46,661 nt of DNA from an uncultured Peptococcaceae bacterium (GCA_958417755.1 CATZDY010000009.1:1-46661); one strand, 5' to 3'. Counted from the first letter of the stretch, positions 24,030 to 32,192 are shown. Translations and numbers: made by a program. Notes: a model not told the origin generated them from the letters alone.

Positions 24030-25226
24030 GTGGGAAAAAAATTATTTACCTCAGAATCAGTTACAGAGGGACATCCTGATAAAATAGCTGATCAGATATC
24101 CGATGCTATTTTGGATGACATCATAGAAAAAGATCCCACTGCCAGAGTTGCTTGTGAAACAATGGTAACAACAGGTATGGTTTTGGTAGCCGGAGAAATT
24201 ACAACCCATTGCTATGTGGATATACCCAAAGTGGTGCGGGATACCATTCGGGAAATCGGGTATACCAGAGCAAAATATGGGTTTGACTGTGACACTTGCG
24301 CGGTGATTGTTTCCATTGATGAACAATCGCCAGATATTGCCTTGGGTGTGGACAAAGCCTTGGAGGCCAAAACCGGAGAAGCGGATGAAGCGGTGGAAGC
24401 CATAGGGGCTGGCGATCAGGGCATGATGTTTGGCTATGCTTCCAATGAAACTGAAGCCTATATGCCTTTGCCCATTGATTTATCTCATAAATTGGCAAAG
24501 CGTTTGTCTGTAGTGCGGAAAAATGGAGAATTACCCTATCTGCGGCCAGATGGAAAAGTACAAGTTACTGTGGAATATGATGCGGAAAATCAACCCATAG
24601 GCTTAGATACTGTAGTAGTATCTTCTCAACATTCCCCTGATGTGGATTTAAAAACCATTCGGGAGGATATCATTGCCAAGGTCATTCAACCTGTGGTACC
24701 TGCTAACTTGTTATCTACTTGTGATCAATATTTTATTAACCCCACAGGAAGATTTGTAGTGGGAGGTCCCCAGGGTGATACGGGGCTAACAGGTCGTAAA
24801 ATTATTGTCGATACATATGGTGGTATGGCCCGGCATGGTGGTGGCGCATTTTCCGGGAAGGATCCCACAAAAGTAGACCGTTCCGGCAGCTATGCCATGC
24901 GTTATGTGGCAAAAAACATCGTGGCCGCAGGTCTGGCCGCTCGTTGTGAAGTACAAGTAGCCTATGCCATTGGCGTGGCGAATCCTGTATCTGTTTCAGT
25001 GGATACCTTTGGGACAGGACGGCTGCCAGAAGAACAATTGGTGCAACTGATTAAGAGTAATTTTGATTTGCGTCCAGCAGCGATTATCAAAACATTGGAT
25101 TTGCGTCGGCCTATCTATAGACCAGTGGCTTCTTATGGTCACTTTGGCCGCTTGGATTTAAATTTACCTTGGGAAAAATTGGATAAGGTCGATGCTTTGA
25201 AAAAACAAGCTGGTTTATCTTCATAA
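24030..25226 (+). CDS. metK: S-adenosylmethionine synthetase
   Basis: 398 residues. An ATG at 24015 overlaps the GGGAGG Shine-Dalgarno. The GTG at 24030 lies 8 nt after it and gives the usual start (GKKLFTSESVTEGHPDKIAD). Family motifs: SVTEGHPDKIADQISD (ATP-site His near 17), GEITTHCYVDI, GAGDQGMMFGYA (about 118-129), GRFVVGGPQGDTGLTGRKI and GGGAFSGKDPTKVDRS (phosphate-binding loop). It joins methionine and ATP to make SAM and releases phosphate and pyrophosphate. It has its own promoter and a terminator-like hairpin on either side. Confidence 0.97.
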   Translation: MGKKLFTSESVTEGHPDKIADQISDAILDDIIEKDPTARVACETMVTTGMVLVAGEITTHCYVDIPKVVRDTIREIGYTRAKYGFDCDTCAVIVSIDEQSPDIALGVDKALEAKTGEADEAVEAIGAGDQGMMFGYASNETEAYMPLPIDLSHKLAKRLSVVRKNGELPYLRPDGKVQVTVEYDAENQPIGLDTVVVSSQHSPDVDLKTIREDIIAKVIQPVVPANLLSTCDQYFINPTGRFVVGGPQGDTGLTGRKIIVDTYGGMARHGGGAFSGKDPTKVDRSGSYAMRYVAKNIVAAGLAARCEVQVAYAIGVANPVSVSVDTFGTGRLPEEQLVQLIKSNFDLRPAAIIKTLDLRRPIYRPVASYGHFGRLDLNLPWEKLDKVDALKKQAGLSS

Positions 25227-25262
25227 TTACTAGACAAGTGATGTCCATAGGGCCAAAGACTT

Positions 25263-25311
25263 CACCTCCGTTGAGCTTCCATCATAGTATGGAAGCACCG
25301 GAGGTGTTTTT
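25263..25311 (+). terminator. metK terminator whose 3' arm is the next gene's ribosome binding site
   Basis: CACCTCCG (25263-25270) pairs with CGGAGGTG (25299-25306), and inside it CTTCCAT (25276-25282) pairs with ATGGAAG (25289-25295), followed by five T. The GGAGGTG of the 3' arm also lies 7 nt before the ATG at 25314, so the same hairpin both terminates and hides the start signal. Confidence 0.85.
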
Positions 25312-25313
25312 GT

Positions 25314-25697
25314 ATGATGATAGCGGTATTTTGCATGATGTTTTTAAGCTGGTTTGTTTGGGTCTGCATTGGTCTTTGTGGCCAAGGGGTCTCCGGAAAA
25401 AAAGAGTATGTCTTTGTTCTTTTAGGAAATCACCAGCATTCTGTGGAAGTATTGCTTTGGACATTATTCGTTTATGCCAAACATAGCCATTGTATTCCTT
25501 TGCTTATTCCTAAGGAAAGTGATCATACTGCTAGAATGATAGCCTTATTTTGCCGTGAAGGGGACAAAGGGCTTGTTTTTGGAGCAGATATGGAGGAAGT
25601 GGCAGAAGGAGCAACAAAGAGATATCAAACTGTGGATTTAAGCAATTATACAGACCAGCAAATGGTGGCCTTTGCTTTGCGAGGAATTTCATTGTAA
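25314..25697 (+). CDS. Small membrane-anchored protein of unknown function
   Basis: 127 residues. GGAGGTG at 25300-25306 gives ideal spacing to the ATG at 25314. An N-terminal hydrophobic helix (MMIAVFCMMFLSWFVWVCIGLC) is followed by a soluble part: EYVFVLLGNHQHSVEVLLWTLF, then PLLIPKESDHTARMIALFCREGDKG and a polar C-terminus. The pattern of short hydrophobic strands and helices suggests a small alpha/beta domain. I do not recognise a family. It lies between metK and the GAF-GGDEF gene, 50 nt before the latter, and both have ribosome binding sites covered by hairpins. A shared operon by read-through from metK is likely. Confidence 0.65.
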   Translation: MMIAVFCMMFLSWFVWVCIGLCGQGVSGKKEYVFVLLGNHQHSVEVLLWTLFVYAKHSHCIPLLIPKESDHTARMIALFCREGDKGLVFGADMEEVAEGATKRYQTVDLSNYTDQQMVAFALRGISL

Positions 25698-25706
25698 AAA
25701 GGAAAG

Positions 25707-25742
25707 AACCTCCTTTTGTCGAAAAATACCCAAAGGGAGGTT
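25707..25742 (+). promoter_or_regulatory. Hairpin covering the ribosome binding site of the GGDEF gene
   Basis: AACCTCC (25707-25713) and the next three T pair with AAA-G-GGAGGTT (25732-25742), with one bulged G. The GGGAGG in the 3' arm is the Shine-Dalgarno for the TTG at 25748. There is no T-run, so this would act on translation rather than termination. Confidence 0.5.
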
Positions 25743-25747
25743 GCCTA

Positions 25748-27433
25748 TTGGTGAGTGCTGTCAGAACATGTATGAAAATTATATACGCTTGTTTGGTGAT
25801 TTTGGCTGGGATTTTTTTATTGGTATATTGTTTTCCCGGCTTGGATTTAGATAAAATCAAAGAATATTTGTTGCTTATATTGCTGGGAATTTTATCCCAA
25901 TGGTTGGCTGTTTCTTTTCCCTTGGGAAGGCTTTCCGCAGGATTTGCCATTGTGATGTTCTGTATGCTTATTTATGGGCCAGAGGCTTGTGCTTGGACCA
26001 CTGCTTTGGCTGTTTTAATCGCCAGGGGAATTGCCAATCGGAATAGTCCTTTGCAGCTTACTTTGTTCAATGCTGCCCAACAGGTTGTGGCAATTATGGG
26101 GGCAACATTGCTCACAGCTCTTATACCGTACATATCCCTATCCATACCCATCAAGGGACTAACCCCTGTGTCAGTGATGGGCATGGTTTCATTTGTGGTC
26201 CTTTATTTGCTGATTAATCATGGATTGGTCTATATCTATGCCCTTCCCAACAGAAAACGGCATCAAGCTGTTTCTTGGTGGGATATATTGCGTTGGGATA
26301 GCCTTACCTATTTGGTTACAGCACCTGTTGGCATTGTCATGGCCCTATTATATAGTCATATCAATTTAGCCACAGCCATTTTGTTGTTTGTCCCTTTATT
26401 GGTGGTGCAGTTTATTTTGCGTATGTATGTCAATATGGAGCTGGCGAATCGGGAGCTGCGGGTTTTATATGAAATTTCCAGACGTTTGGGCGGAAAATTC
26501 GAAGCAGCAGAGATACCAGGATTATTATTAAAAGAATTGCGTCGGGCAGTTCCTTTTCATTGCGGCTTGGTTTATTTGAGCACAGATGTGGCAGGTTTTT
26601 TTCAAATTGAAGCAGTGTATGGGCATATGGCCAATCGCTTTAAAGCAGAGCAGATTTGTGCTGGACAAGGGTTTTTAGGAAGTGTTGTCTCCACGGGAGA
26701 AGCGGAAATTATATATGACTCCCGGGCCGATTTGCGGGTGCGGGGGGAGCCGGGTATTCCGCAATTGTATCGTTCTATGCTGTTGGTTCCTTTGGTGGCT
26801 GATGGAGAAGTAATAGGATTATTGTTGCTAGGCGAAAAGAAACCCATGGCTTATGATGAAAGCCATTTACAAACATTATCCGTGATTATAGGGGCTCTTA
26901 CTGTGGCCTTAACAACCAATGTATTGGAACATAGAATCACATATTTAGAAACAGTGGATAGACAAACAGGTCTTTTAAACCGGCAGAGTTTTATGCAAGA
27001 GTGCTATCATTGTTTGGAAGAAGAAAAACAAAATGGAGCCATTGTGCTGCTGGACATTGATTATATGGCGCAATACAATAGACGCTATACATATCAGGCT
27101 GGGGACTTGCTATTATATCAAGTGGCCCAAATCGTTTTATCCGAAAGGCCGGAGGGCAGCTTTGTGGGGCGGTATCAAGGGGATCAGTTGGCCCTTTTAT
27201 TGCCTAACTTTGACGGCAATGCTGCCTATCAAATGGCGGATACTTTGCGACAAAGGATAGCTGTTGCCCATTTACATGACAGACAAATAGGGGATGTACG
27301 GGTAAGCTGTGGGGTAGCAGCACAACCTGAGAATGGCAAAGGCATTGATCGGCTTTTGGAAATTGCAGAAAAAAGCTTGAACAGGGCCAAGAGGACTGGT
27401 AAAAACAGGGTGGTGCGAGGGGCGCAATTGTAA
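25748..27433 (+). CDS. Membrane GAF-GGDEF protein with degenerate GGDEF site
   Basis: 561 residues. TTG 25748 lies 7 nt after GGGAGG; GTG 25751 is also possible. The N-terminal 215 residues have about six or seven membrane helices, followed by a GAF domain (about 230-375, with CAGQGFLGSVVSTGEAEI) and a GGDEF domain (about 395-555). The GGDEF loop reads QGDQL (477-481) instead of GG(D/E)EF: the first Gly is Gln and the essential acidic residue is Gln. The 'FKxxND' helix is also altered (YMAQYNRR). The first metal-site region LLDIDY is kept. It is therefore probably not an active diguanylate cyclase but may bind a nucleotide or act as a sensor scaffold. It lies 45 nt before comFC. Confidence 0.88.
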   Translation: MVSAVRTCMKIIYACLVILAGIFLLVYCFPGLDLDKIKEYLLLILLGILSQWLAVSFPLGRLSAGFAIVMFCMLIYGPEACAWTTALAVLIARGIANRNSPLQLTLFNAAQQVVAIMGATLLTALIPYISLSIPIKGLTPVSVMGMVSFVVLYLLINHGLVYIYALPNRKRHQAVSWWDILRWDSLTYLVTAPVGIVMALLYSHINLATAILLFVPLLVVQFILRMYVNMELANRELRVLYEISRRLGGKFEAAEIPGLLLKELRRAVPFHCGLVYLSTDVAGFFQIEAVYGHMANRFKAEQICAGQGFLGSVVSTGEAEIIYDSRADLRVRGEPGIPQLYRSMLLVPLVADGEVIGLLLLGEKKPMAYDESHLQTLSVIIGALTVALTTNVLEHRITYLETVDRQTGLLNRQSFMQECYHCLEEEKQNGAIVLLDIDYMAQYNRRYTYQAGDLLLYQVAQIVLSERPEGSFVGRYQGDQLALLLPNFDGNAAYQMADTLRQRIAVAHLHDRQIGDVRVSCGVAAQPENGKGIDRLLEIAEKSLNRAKRTGKNRVVRGAQL

Positions 27434-27478
27434 GAGGTTAGCTCTAGCCCTTTGTTTTATGGAAAAGGCAGAGGCAGC

Positions 27479-28246
27479 ATGAAAACACAAATGATTGATT
27501 TTTTAAAAAACCTAAAAAAACTAGGGCATTGTTTTTTGGATGTTTTATTTCCCCCCCAAGAACAATGTCCCTTTTGCGGTTGTTTTAATCAGCAGTGTTC
27601 TGTATGCCAGGATTGTCACAGTTATTTTCTACAGAGTTTAACCATTTCCCATTGTTCTTGTTGCGGGCGTTTTTCCCGGGAGGACCTTATTATAGGGGAG
27701 CTTTGTCGAGATTGCCGAAGGAAAGTCTGGCTTTTTACCAAAGCCAGGGCAGTGGCTCCCTATGGGGGGATAGCCAGATCTGTTGTGCAAAATTTGAAAT
27801 ATAGAAATCAACGGCAGCTGGTTGCTCCCATGGCCCGTTATATGGCTTTGCTAGCCAGAAGAGAACCAGTTTACCAAAGGGTATCAGCCATTGTGCCGGT
27901 ACCTATGTGGAAAACCCAGCGCAAGGAGAGGGGATTCAATCAAGCGGAGCTGTTGGCCTATGAACTCAGTGACCAGCTAGGGCTTCCTGTGTTAAATTGT
28001 GTGTATAAATCCCGGGAAACTTTGCCCCAAGCAGGGTTAAACCGCTATGAAAGGTTGGAGAACCTCCAAAATGTTTTTGTTTTAAAAGAATCCTTTAGGG
28101 TGAAAAACAAGGGAATTCTAATTGTAGATGATGTCATTACCACAGCCTCTACCCTGGAGGCAGTGGCTACTGTGGTGGCCAAGGGCGGGGCATATCCAAT
28201 ATTGGGTTTGGCCTTTGCTGCAGGAAAAACCATATTTAGGGGATGA
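27479..28246 (+). CDS. comFC: ComF family protein (ComFC)
   Basis: 255 residues. The frame begins at TTG 27452, but the ATG at 27479 follows AGAGG and is preferred. The N-terminus carries a zinc-ribbon-like set of Cys pairs (CPFCGCF, CSVCQDC, CSCCGRF, CRDCRR; about residues 30-85). The C-terminus is a phosphoribosyltransferase-type domain with PVPMWKTQRKERGFNQAELLA (about 150-170) and the PRPP-like loop ILIVDDVITTASTLEA (about 215-230). ComFC is needed for DNA uptake in competent bacteria; in many clostridia it is kept without a known competence state. No comFA (helicase) is next to it. It is followed by the DnaA-box cluster. Confidence 0.92.
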   Translation: MKTQMIDFLKNLKKLGHCFLDVLFPPQEQCPFCGCFNQQCSVCQDCHSYFLQSLTISHCSCCGRFSREDLIIGELCRDCRRKVWLFTKARAVAPYGGIARSVVQNLKYRNQRQLVAPMARYMALLARREPVYQRVSAIVPVPMWKTQRKERGFNQAELLAYELSDQLGLPVLNCVYKSRETLPQAGLNRYERLENLQNVFVLKESFRVKNKGILIVDDVITTASTLEAVATVVAKGGAYPILGLAFAAGKTIFRG

Positions 28247-28280
28247 ATGTTCTCGTTTTGACTATTGACAGAAAATTCTA

Positions 28281-28507
28281 TTATCAACAAGCAAAAGCTG
28301 GTACCATCAAGTTATTAACAGACTTATCCACATTATCCACAGATAAATGATCCACAAAAGGACCCCAATTGGGTTAGGTTGCAGTGAAAAAAAGTACTTT
28401 GGGGAGAGTTGTGGAAAAGAAAAAATACAAGCCTACGCGCATACTGTTGATAAATTGGTGAACAAAGGATGTTGATTTGTTTTGGCATATGGGTGGATTG
28501 TGGAAAA
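28281..28507. promoter_or_regulatory. Cluster of DnaA-box-like 9-mers
   Basis: Two perfect TTATCCACA boxes abut at 28324-28332 and 28333-28341. One-mismatch boxes on the plus strand lie at 28281 (TTATCAACA), 28312 (TTATTAACA) and 28348 (TGATCCACA). On the minus strand, one-mismatch boxes lie at 28410 (TGTGGAAAA), 28445 (TGTTGATAA) and 28499 (TGTGGAAAA). That makes eight elements in 227 bp, five forward then three reversed. The stretch 28247-28550 contains no gene. dnaA and dnaN are absent from the window, so this is more likely a DnaA-binding regulatory or titration site than the chromosome origin. Confidence 0.7.
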
Positions 28508-28550
28508 ATATTTGGTTGTGCGGAGAATATAGGGTTAATCATGGAAAGAG

Positions 28551-28579
28551 TTGACATGTTTTAGAAAGTGTGTTATGAT
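28551..28579 (+). promoter_or_regulatory. Near-consensus sigma-A promoter of the cold-shock gene
   Basis: TTGACA (28551-28556), a 17-nt spacer, TATGAT (28574-28579). The expected start is near 28586, giving a leader of about 44 nt that can form a small CGGC/GCCG hairpin (28587-28601). Confidence 0.8.
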
Positions 28580-28629
28580 ACATGCACGGCTTTAGAGGCC
28601 GGGATTTATGATTAGGAGGAATGTATTTA

Positions 28630-28827
28630 ATGCAAGGCAAGGTGAAATGGTTTAGCGCCGAAAAAGGGTATGGTTTTATTGAAAGAGAAGACGGAGGAGA
28701 TGTATTCGTACACTTTTCCGCAATCCAAGATGAAGGCTTTAAAAGCTTGAACGAAGGACAGAGGGTTGAATTTGATATTGTGGATGGTGCAAGAGGTCCT
28801 CAGGCTTCTAATGTAGTGAAATTATAG
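28630..28827 (+). CDS. csp: Cold-shock protein (CspA family)
   Basis: 65 residues, the normal size. AGGAGG (28614-28619) touches an ATG at 28621. The in-frame ATG at 28630, 10 nt away, gives the typical start MQGKVKWFSAEKGYGFIE. RNP1 (KGYGFIE) and RNP2 (VFVHFS) are intact. It is a single OB-fold, single-stranded nucleic-acid chaperone that keeps mRNA unstructured. It is a single-gene unit with a strong promoter and its own terminator. The upstream DnaA-box-like cluster could also affect it. Confidence 0.96.
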   Translation: MQGKVKWFSAEKGYGFIEREDGGDVFVHFSAIQDEGFKSLNEGQRVEFDIVDGARGPQASNVVKL

Positions 28828-28833
28828 CGCTAT

Positions 28834-28864
28834 CAACCCCAGTCGTTTGACTGGGGTTTTATAT
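28834..28864 (+). terminator. Terminator of the cold-shock gene
   Basis: AACCCCAGTC (28835-28844), the loop GTTT, GACTGGGGTT (28849-28858), then TTATATT. A 10-bp perfect stem. Confidence 0.88.
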
Positions 28865-28892
28865 TATAGAGTGGAAAGGAGTTGTTTGCTCC

Positions 28893-29414
28893 ATGCAAGT
28901 TACTATACGAGGAAGAAATATGGAAGTTACTCCAGCACTAAAGGAACGTGTGGAAAAACGTTTGGGCAAGTTGGAACGACATATGGAGAATTTAAATGAA
29001 GCTCAAGTAACAATGTCTGTGGAAAAGGATACCCATCGTATTGAGGTAACAATTCCTGTTCATGGCATGATACTAAGGGGAGAAGAGTCCACCAATGATA
29101 TGTATGCCTCCATTGATCAAGTGGTGGACAAGTTGGAAAAACAAATTGGAAAATACAAAGGGCGTATTTTAAAAAGGGGAAAAGCTGCGGATGGCCAATG
29201 GGCACCAAAGGAAGAGCAGGAAGAGCTTTCTGCGCCTGAAGTGGTAAAAACAAAAAGATTTGCTTTTAAGCCCATGGATGTGGAAGAAGCCATTTTACAA
29301 ATGAATTTATTGGGGCACAGTTTTTTTGTGTTTGCCAATGCAGAAACAGAACAAGTTAATGTGGTATATAAACGCAAAGATGGTAATTTTGGTTTAATTG
29401 AACCAACCTTTTAA
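28893..29414 (+). CDS. hpf: Ribosome hibernation promoting factor (long HPF)
   Basis: 173 residues, i.e. the long form used by Gram-positive bacteria to form 100S ribosome dimers. The N-terminal domain (about 1-95) binds the decoding site (MQVTIRGRNMEVTPALKERV, then VTIPVHGMILRGEESTNDMYASIDQ). A charged linker and the C-terminal dimerisation domain (KTKRFAFKPMDVEEAILQMNLLGHSFFVF) follow. The ATG at 28893 lies 11-12 nt after AAAGGAG. That GGAG can pair with CTCC just before the ATG, a small hairpin that may limit translation. The gene stands directly before secA, as in many Firmicutes, separated by a terminator and a new promoter. Confidence 0.95.
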   Translation: MQVTIRGRNMEVTPALKERVEKRLGKLERHMENLNEAQVTMSVEKDTHRIEVTIPVHGMILRGEESTNDMYASIDQVVDKLEKQIGKYKGRILKRGKAADGQWAPKEEQEELSAPEVVKTKRFAFKPMDVEEAILQMNLLGHSFFVFANAETEQVNVVYKRKDGNFGLIEPTF

Positions 29415-29419
29415 GAAAA

Positions 29420-29464
29420 AAACGGCTTCTGGTCTTTTTAAGCGAAGGACTGGAAGCCATTTTA
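29420..29464 (+). terminator. Terminator of hpf
   Basis: GGCTTC (29424-29429) pairs with GAAGCC (29453-29458), the stem is continued by GTC/GGAC inside, and ATTTTAT follows. Confidence 0.7.
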
Positions 29465-29469
29465 TGCTA

Positions 29470-29498
29470 TTGCAACAAAATAGGGTTGGTGTTACAAT
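29470..29498 (+). promoter_or_regulatory. Promoter of secA
   Basis: TTGCAA (29470-29475), a 17-nt spacer, TACAAT (29493-29498), with a TG extended -10 (TGTTACAAT). The start would be near 29505, before a terminator-like hairpin. Confidence 0.65.
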
Positions 29499-29519
29499 GA
29501 AAATGGTTTTTTTTAGGAT

Positions 29520-29546
29520 AAAGGGGATGAATCATCCCCCTTTTTA
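29520..29546 (+). terminator. Terminator-like hairpin in the secA leader (possible attenuator)
   Basis: GGGGATG (29523-29529), the loop AAT, CATCCCC (29533-29539), then CTTTTTATTAT. It lies between the secA promoter and its ribosome binding site. A transcript ended here would be only about 40 nt long. Confidence 0.7.
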
Positions 29547-29567
29547 TTATACGTATAGGTGATGCTG

Positions 29568-32192
29568 ATGATAGGATTATTACGCAATTTATTGGATGAT
29601 AATGCCCGAGATGTAAAAAAGATGCAGCGGGTTGTAGAGCAAATCAATGCTTTAGAAAATGAAATTGTAGCCCTTTCTGACGAAGAGTTACAAGGAAAAA
29701 CTGCATATTTTAAAAACTCCCTTGACAATGGGGCTACCACGGATGACCTATTGCCAGAAGCTTTTGCAGTGGTAAGGGAAGCCAGCAAACGAGTATTGGG
29801 GATGCGTCATTTTGATGTACAGTTGATGGGCGGCATGGTGCTGCACCATGGACGAATTGCTGAAATGAAAACTGGGGAAGGAAAAACCCTGGTGGCTACT
29901 TTGCCTGTTTATTTGAATGCTTTGACAGGAAAAGGCGTTCATGTCATTACAGTGAATGATTATTTGGCCCGTCGGGATAGTCAATGGATGGGACAATTAT
30001 ACCAATTTCTCCAGCTGTCCGTAGGCTTGGTGGTGCACGGTTTGGAATGGGGGGAACGGCACCATTCTTATCATTGTGATGTAACCTATGGAACAAACAA
30101 TGAGTTTGGTTTTGATTATTTGAGGGATAACATGTCCAGCCATCCCAGTCAATTGGTGCAGCGGGAACTGCATTACGCCATTGTGGATGAAGTGGACAGT
30201 ATTTTGGTGGATGAGGCAAGGACGCCTTTGATTATATCCGGACAAGCGGATAAAGCCACGGACTTGTATCATACCTTTGCTAAAATTATTCCTCGCTTAA
30301 CCGCAGAACAAGATTATAACTTGGATGAAAAAGCCCGAACAGTGACCATTACAGAAGAAGGGGTGGCAAAGGTTGAAAATATGTTGGGGGTTGAAAATCT
30401 ATATGATGATATCAATATAGAACTTACCCATCATATGAACCAGGCCCTCAAAGCCCATGCTTTGATGAAAAGAGATCGGGACTATGTGGTCAAAGACGGG
30501 CAAGTCATCATTGTGGATGAGTTTACAGGGCGTTTGATGTTTGGACGTCGCTATAGTGATGGTTTGCATCAATCCATTGAGGCCAAGGAAGGGGTGCATA
30601 TTGAAAGGGAATCCCAGACCTTGGCAACCATTACGTTTCAAAATTATTTTCGCATGTATGAAAAGCTGGCGGGTATGACAGGTACAGCAGCCACAGAAGA
30701 AGATGAATTCCGTAAGATATATAATTTGGATGTGGTGGTGGTTCCTACCCATAAGCCCATGGTTCGTAAGGATATGCCGGATGTGGTGTATAAGACGGAG
30801 AAAGCGAAGTTCAATGCTGTGGTGGATGAAATTGAACGTCGCCACAAAACTGGCCAGCCAGTGCTGGTGGGAACCATTTCCATTGAAAAGTCCGAATTAT
30901 TAAGCAGTATGTTGAAGCGCCGGGGGATTAAACATCAAGTATTGAATGCCAAGTTTCATGATAAAGAGGCAGAGATTGTGGCCCAAGCCGGTCGTTTGGG
31001 GGCTGTGACCATAGCCACCAATATGGCAGGTCGGGGGACAGACATACTTTTGGGTGGAAATAGTGATTCTTTGGTACAAGCTGCTTTGCGTGATAAAAAA
31101 GAAGATGAGATTGCAGATGACCAGGAAATAGAGAAAATCAGGGAAAGATTGAAAGCTGTAACAGAAGAGGAGTATCGTCAGGTGGCAGAGGTGGGCGGTT
31201 TACACATCATTGGGACTGAGCGCCATGAGAGTCGCCGGATTGATAACCAGCTAAGGGGCCGGGCAGGCCGTCAGGGAGACCCGGGCTCCAGCCAATTTTA
31301 TAGCTCCTTGGAAGATGATTTGATGCGTTTGTTTGGTTCAGACAATATTGCGGGTATGATGGACCGTTTGGGGCTGGAAGAGGATATGCCTATTGAACAT
31401 AAATTGGTCAGCAAATCCATTGAAACAGCCCAAAAAAGAGTGGAAAATCGCAATTTTGACACACGCAAACATGTTTTGCAATATGATGATGTGATGAACC
31501 AGCAAAGGGAACTGATTTATCAGCAGCGCCGGCAAGTGCTGATGGGGGAAAATACCAAGGAAATCTTGTTGCAAATGATTGAAGGCGTAGTGGGACGAGC
31601 GGTGGAAACCTATTGTCCTGAAGGGGTCCATCAGGAGGAATGGGATTTAGAAGGCTTGGTGCAGCATATGATTGCCTTAATCCCCCATTTTGAATTGCAA
31701 GCAACGGATTTGGAGGACAGTGGTCTGGCTGCCATCAAGGAATTGTTGACTGAGAAAACTTTGGCTGCCTATGATGTGCGGGAGAAAGAACTGGGAGAAG
31801 AAACCCTGCGGGAATTGGAGCGGGTGCTCATGCTCCGTATTGTGGATGAAAAATGGATGGATCATTTGGATACCATGGATCAGCTGAGGGAAGGGATTGG
31901 TCTAAGGGCTTACGGGCAAAAAGATCCGCTCATTGAATATAAATTTGAAAGCTATGATATGTTTCAAAATATGATTGACGCCATTCAGGAGGATACCATT
32001 CGTTATTTATTCCGGGTTAATGTGGTGCAAGAACAAAAAGCAGTGCAGCCTAGAAAAATGATCGAAAATCGCTATGCAGAGGAAGGACCGAAAAAGCCGG
32101 TGAGAAAAGAAGTCAAGGTGGGAAGAAATGATCCTTGTCCCTGCAATAGTGGGAAGAAATATAAAAAATGTTGTGGAGCCAATGAAAACTAA
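29568..32192 (+). CDS. secA: Preprotein translocase ATPase subunit SecA
   Basis: 874 residues. GTG 29559 and ATG 29562 are also in frame, but the AGGTG at 29557-29561 points to the ATG at 29568 (MIGLLRNLLDDNARDV). Motor motifs: Walker A MKTGEGKTLVATLP (about 105-118), DYLARRDSQWMG, Walker B VDEVDSILVDEARTPLIISG (about 205-224), TNMAGRGTDI and the helicase motif GRAGRQGDPGSSQFY. The C-terminus ends in the zinc-binding SecB/lipid tail DPCPCNSGKKYKKCCG. SecA drives Sec-dependent export, including the signal-peptide proteins of this window. It has its own promoter and a possible attenuator, and prfB follows 58 nt downstream. Confidence 0.98.
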   Translation: MIGLLRNLLDDNARDVKKMQRVVEQINALENEIVALSDEELQGKTAYFKNSLDNGATTDDLLPEAFAVVREASKRVLGMRHFDVQLMGGMVLHHGRIAEMKTGEGKTLVATLPVYLNALTGKGVHVITVNDYLARRDSQWMGQLYQFLQLSVGLVVHGLEWGERHHSYHCDVTYGTNNEFGFDYLRDNMSSHPSQLVQRELHYAIVDEVDSILVDEARTPLIISGQADKATDLYHTFAKIIPRLTAEQDYNLDEKARTVTITEEGVAKVENMLGVENLYDDINIELTHHMNQALKAHALMKRDRDYVVKDGQVIIVDEFTGRLMFGRRYSDGLHQSIEAKEGVHIERESQTLATITFQNYFRMYEKLAGMTGTAATEEDEFRKIYNLDVVVVPTHKPMVRKDMPDVVYKTEKAKFNAVVDEIERRHKTGQPVLVGTISIEKSELLSSMLKRRGIKHQVLNAKFHDKEAEIVAQAGRLGAVTIATNMAGRGTDILLGGNSDSLVQAALRDKKEDEIADDQEIEKIRERLKAVTEEEYRQVAEVGGLHIIGTERHESRRIDNQLRGRAGRQGDPGSSQFYSSLEDDLMRLFGSDNIAGMMDRLGLEEDMPIEHKLVSKSIETAQKRVENRNFDTRKHVLQYDDVMNQQRELIYQQRRQVLMGENTKEILLQMIEGVVGRAVETYCPEGVHQEEWDLEGLVQHMIALIPHFELQATDLEDSGLAAIKELLTEKTLAAYDVREKELGEETLRELERVLMLRIVDEKWMDHLDTMDQLREGIGLRAYGQKDPLIEYKFESYDMFQNMIDAIQEDTIRYLFRVNVVQEQKAVQPRKMIENRYAEEGPKKPVRKEVKVGRNDPCPCNSGKKYKKCCGANEN

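Noticed and set aside
28281..28507. Chromosome origin (oriC) at the DnaA-box cluster
   Set aside because: No dnaA, dnaN, rpmH or gidA-type genes are nearby, no clear AT-rich unwinding region follows the boxes, and the neighbourhood (comFC, hpf, secA, prfB) is normally far from the Firmicute origin.
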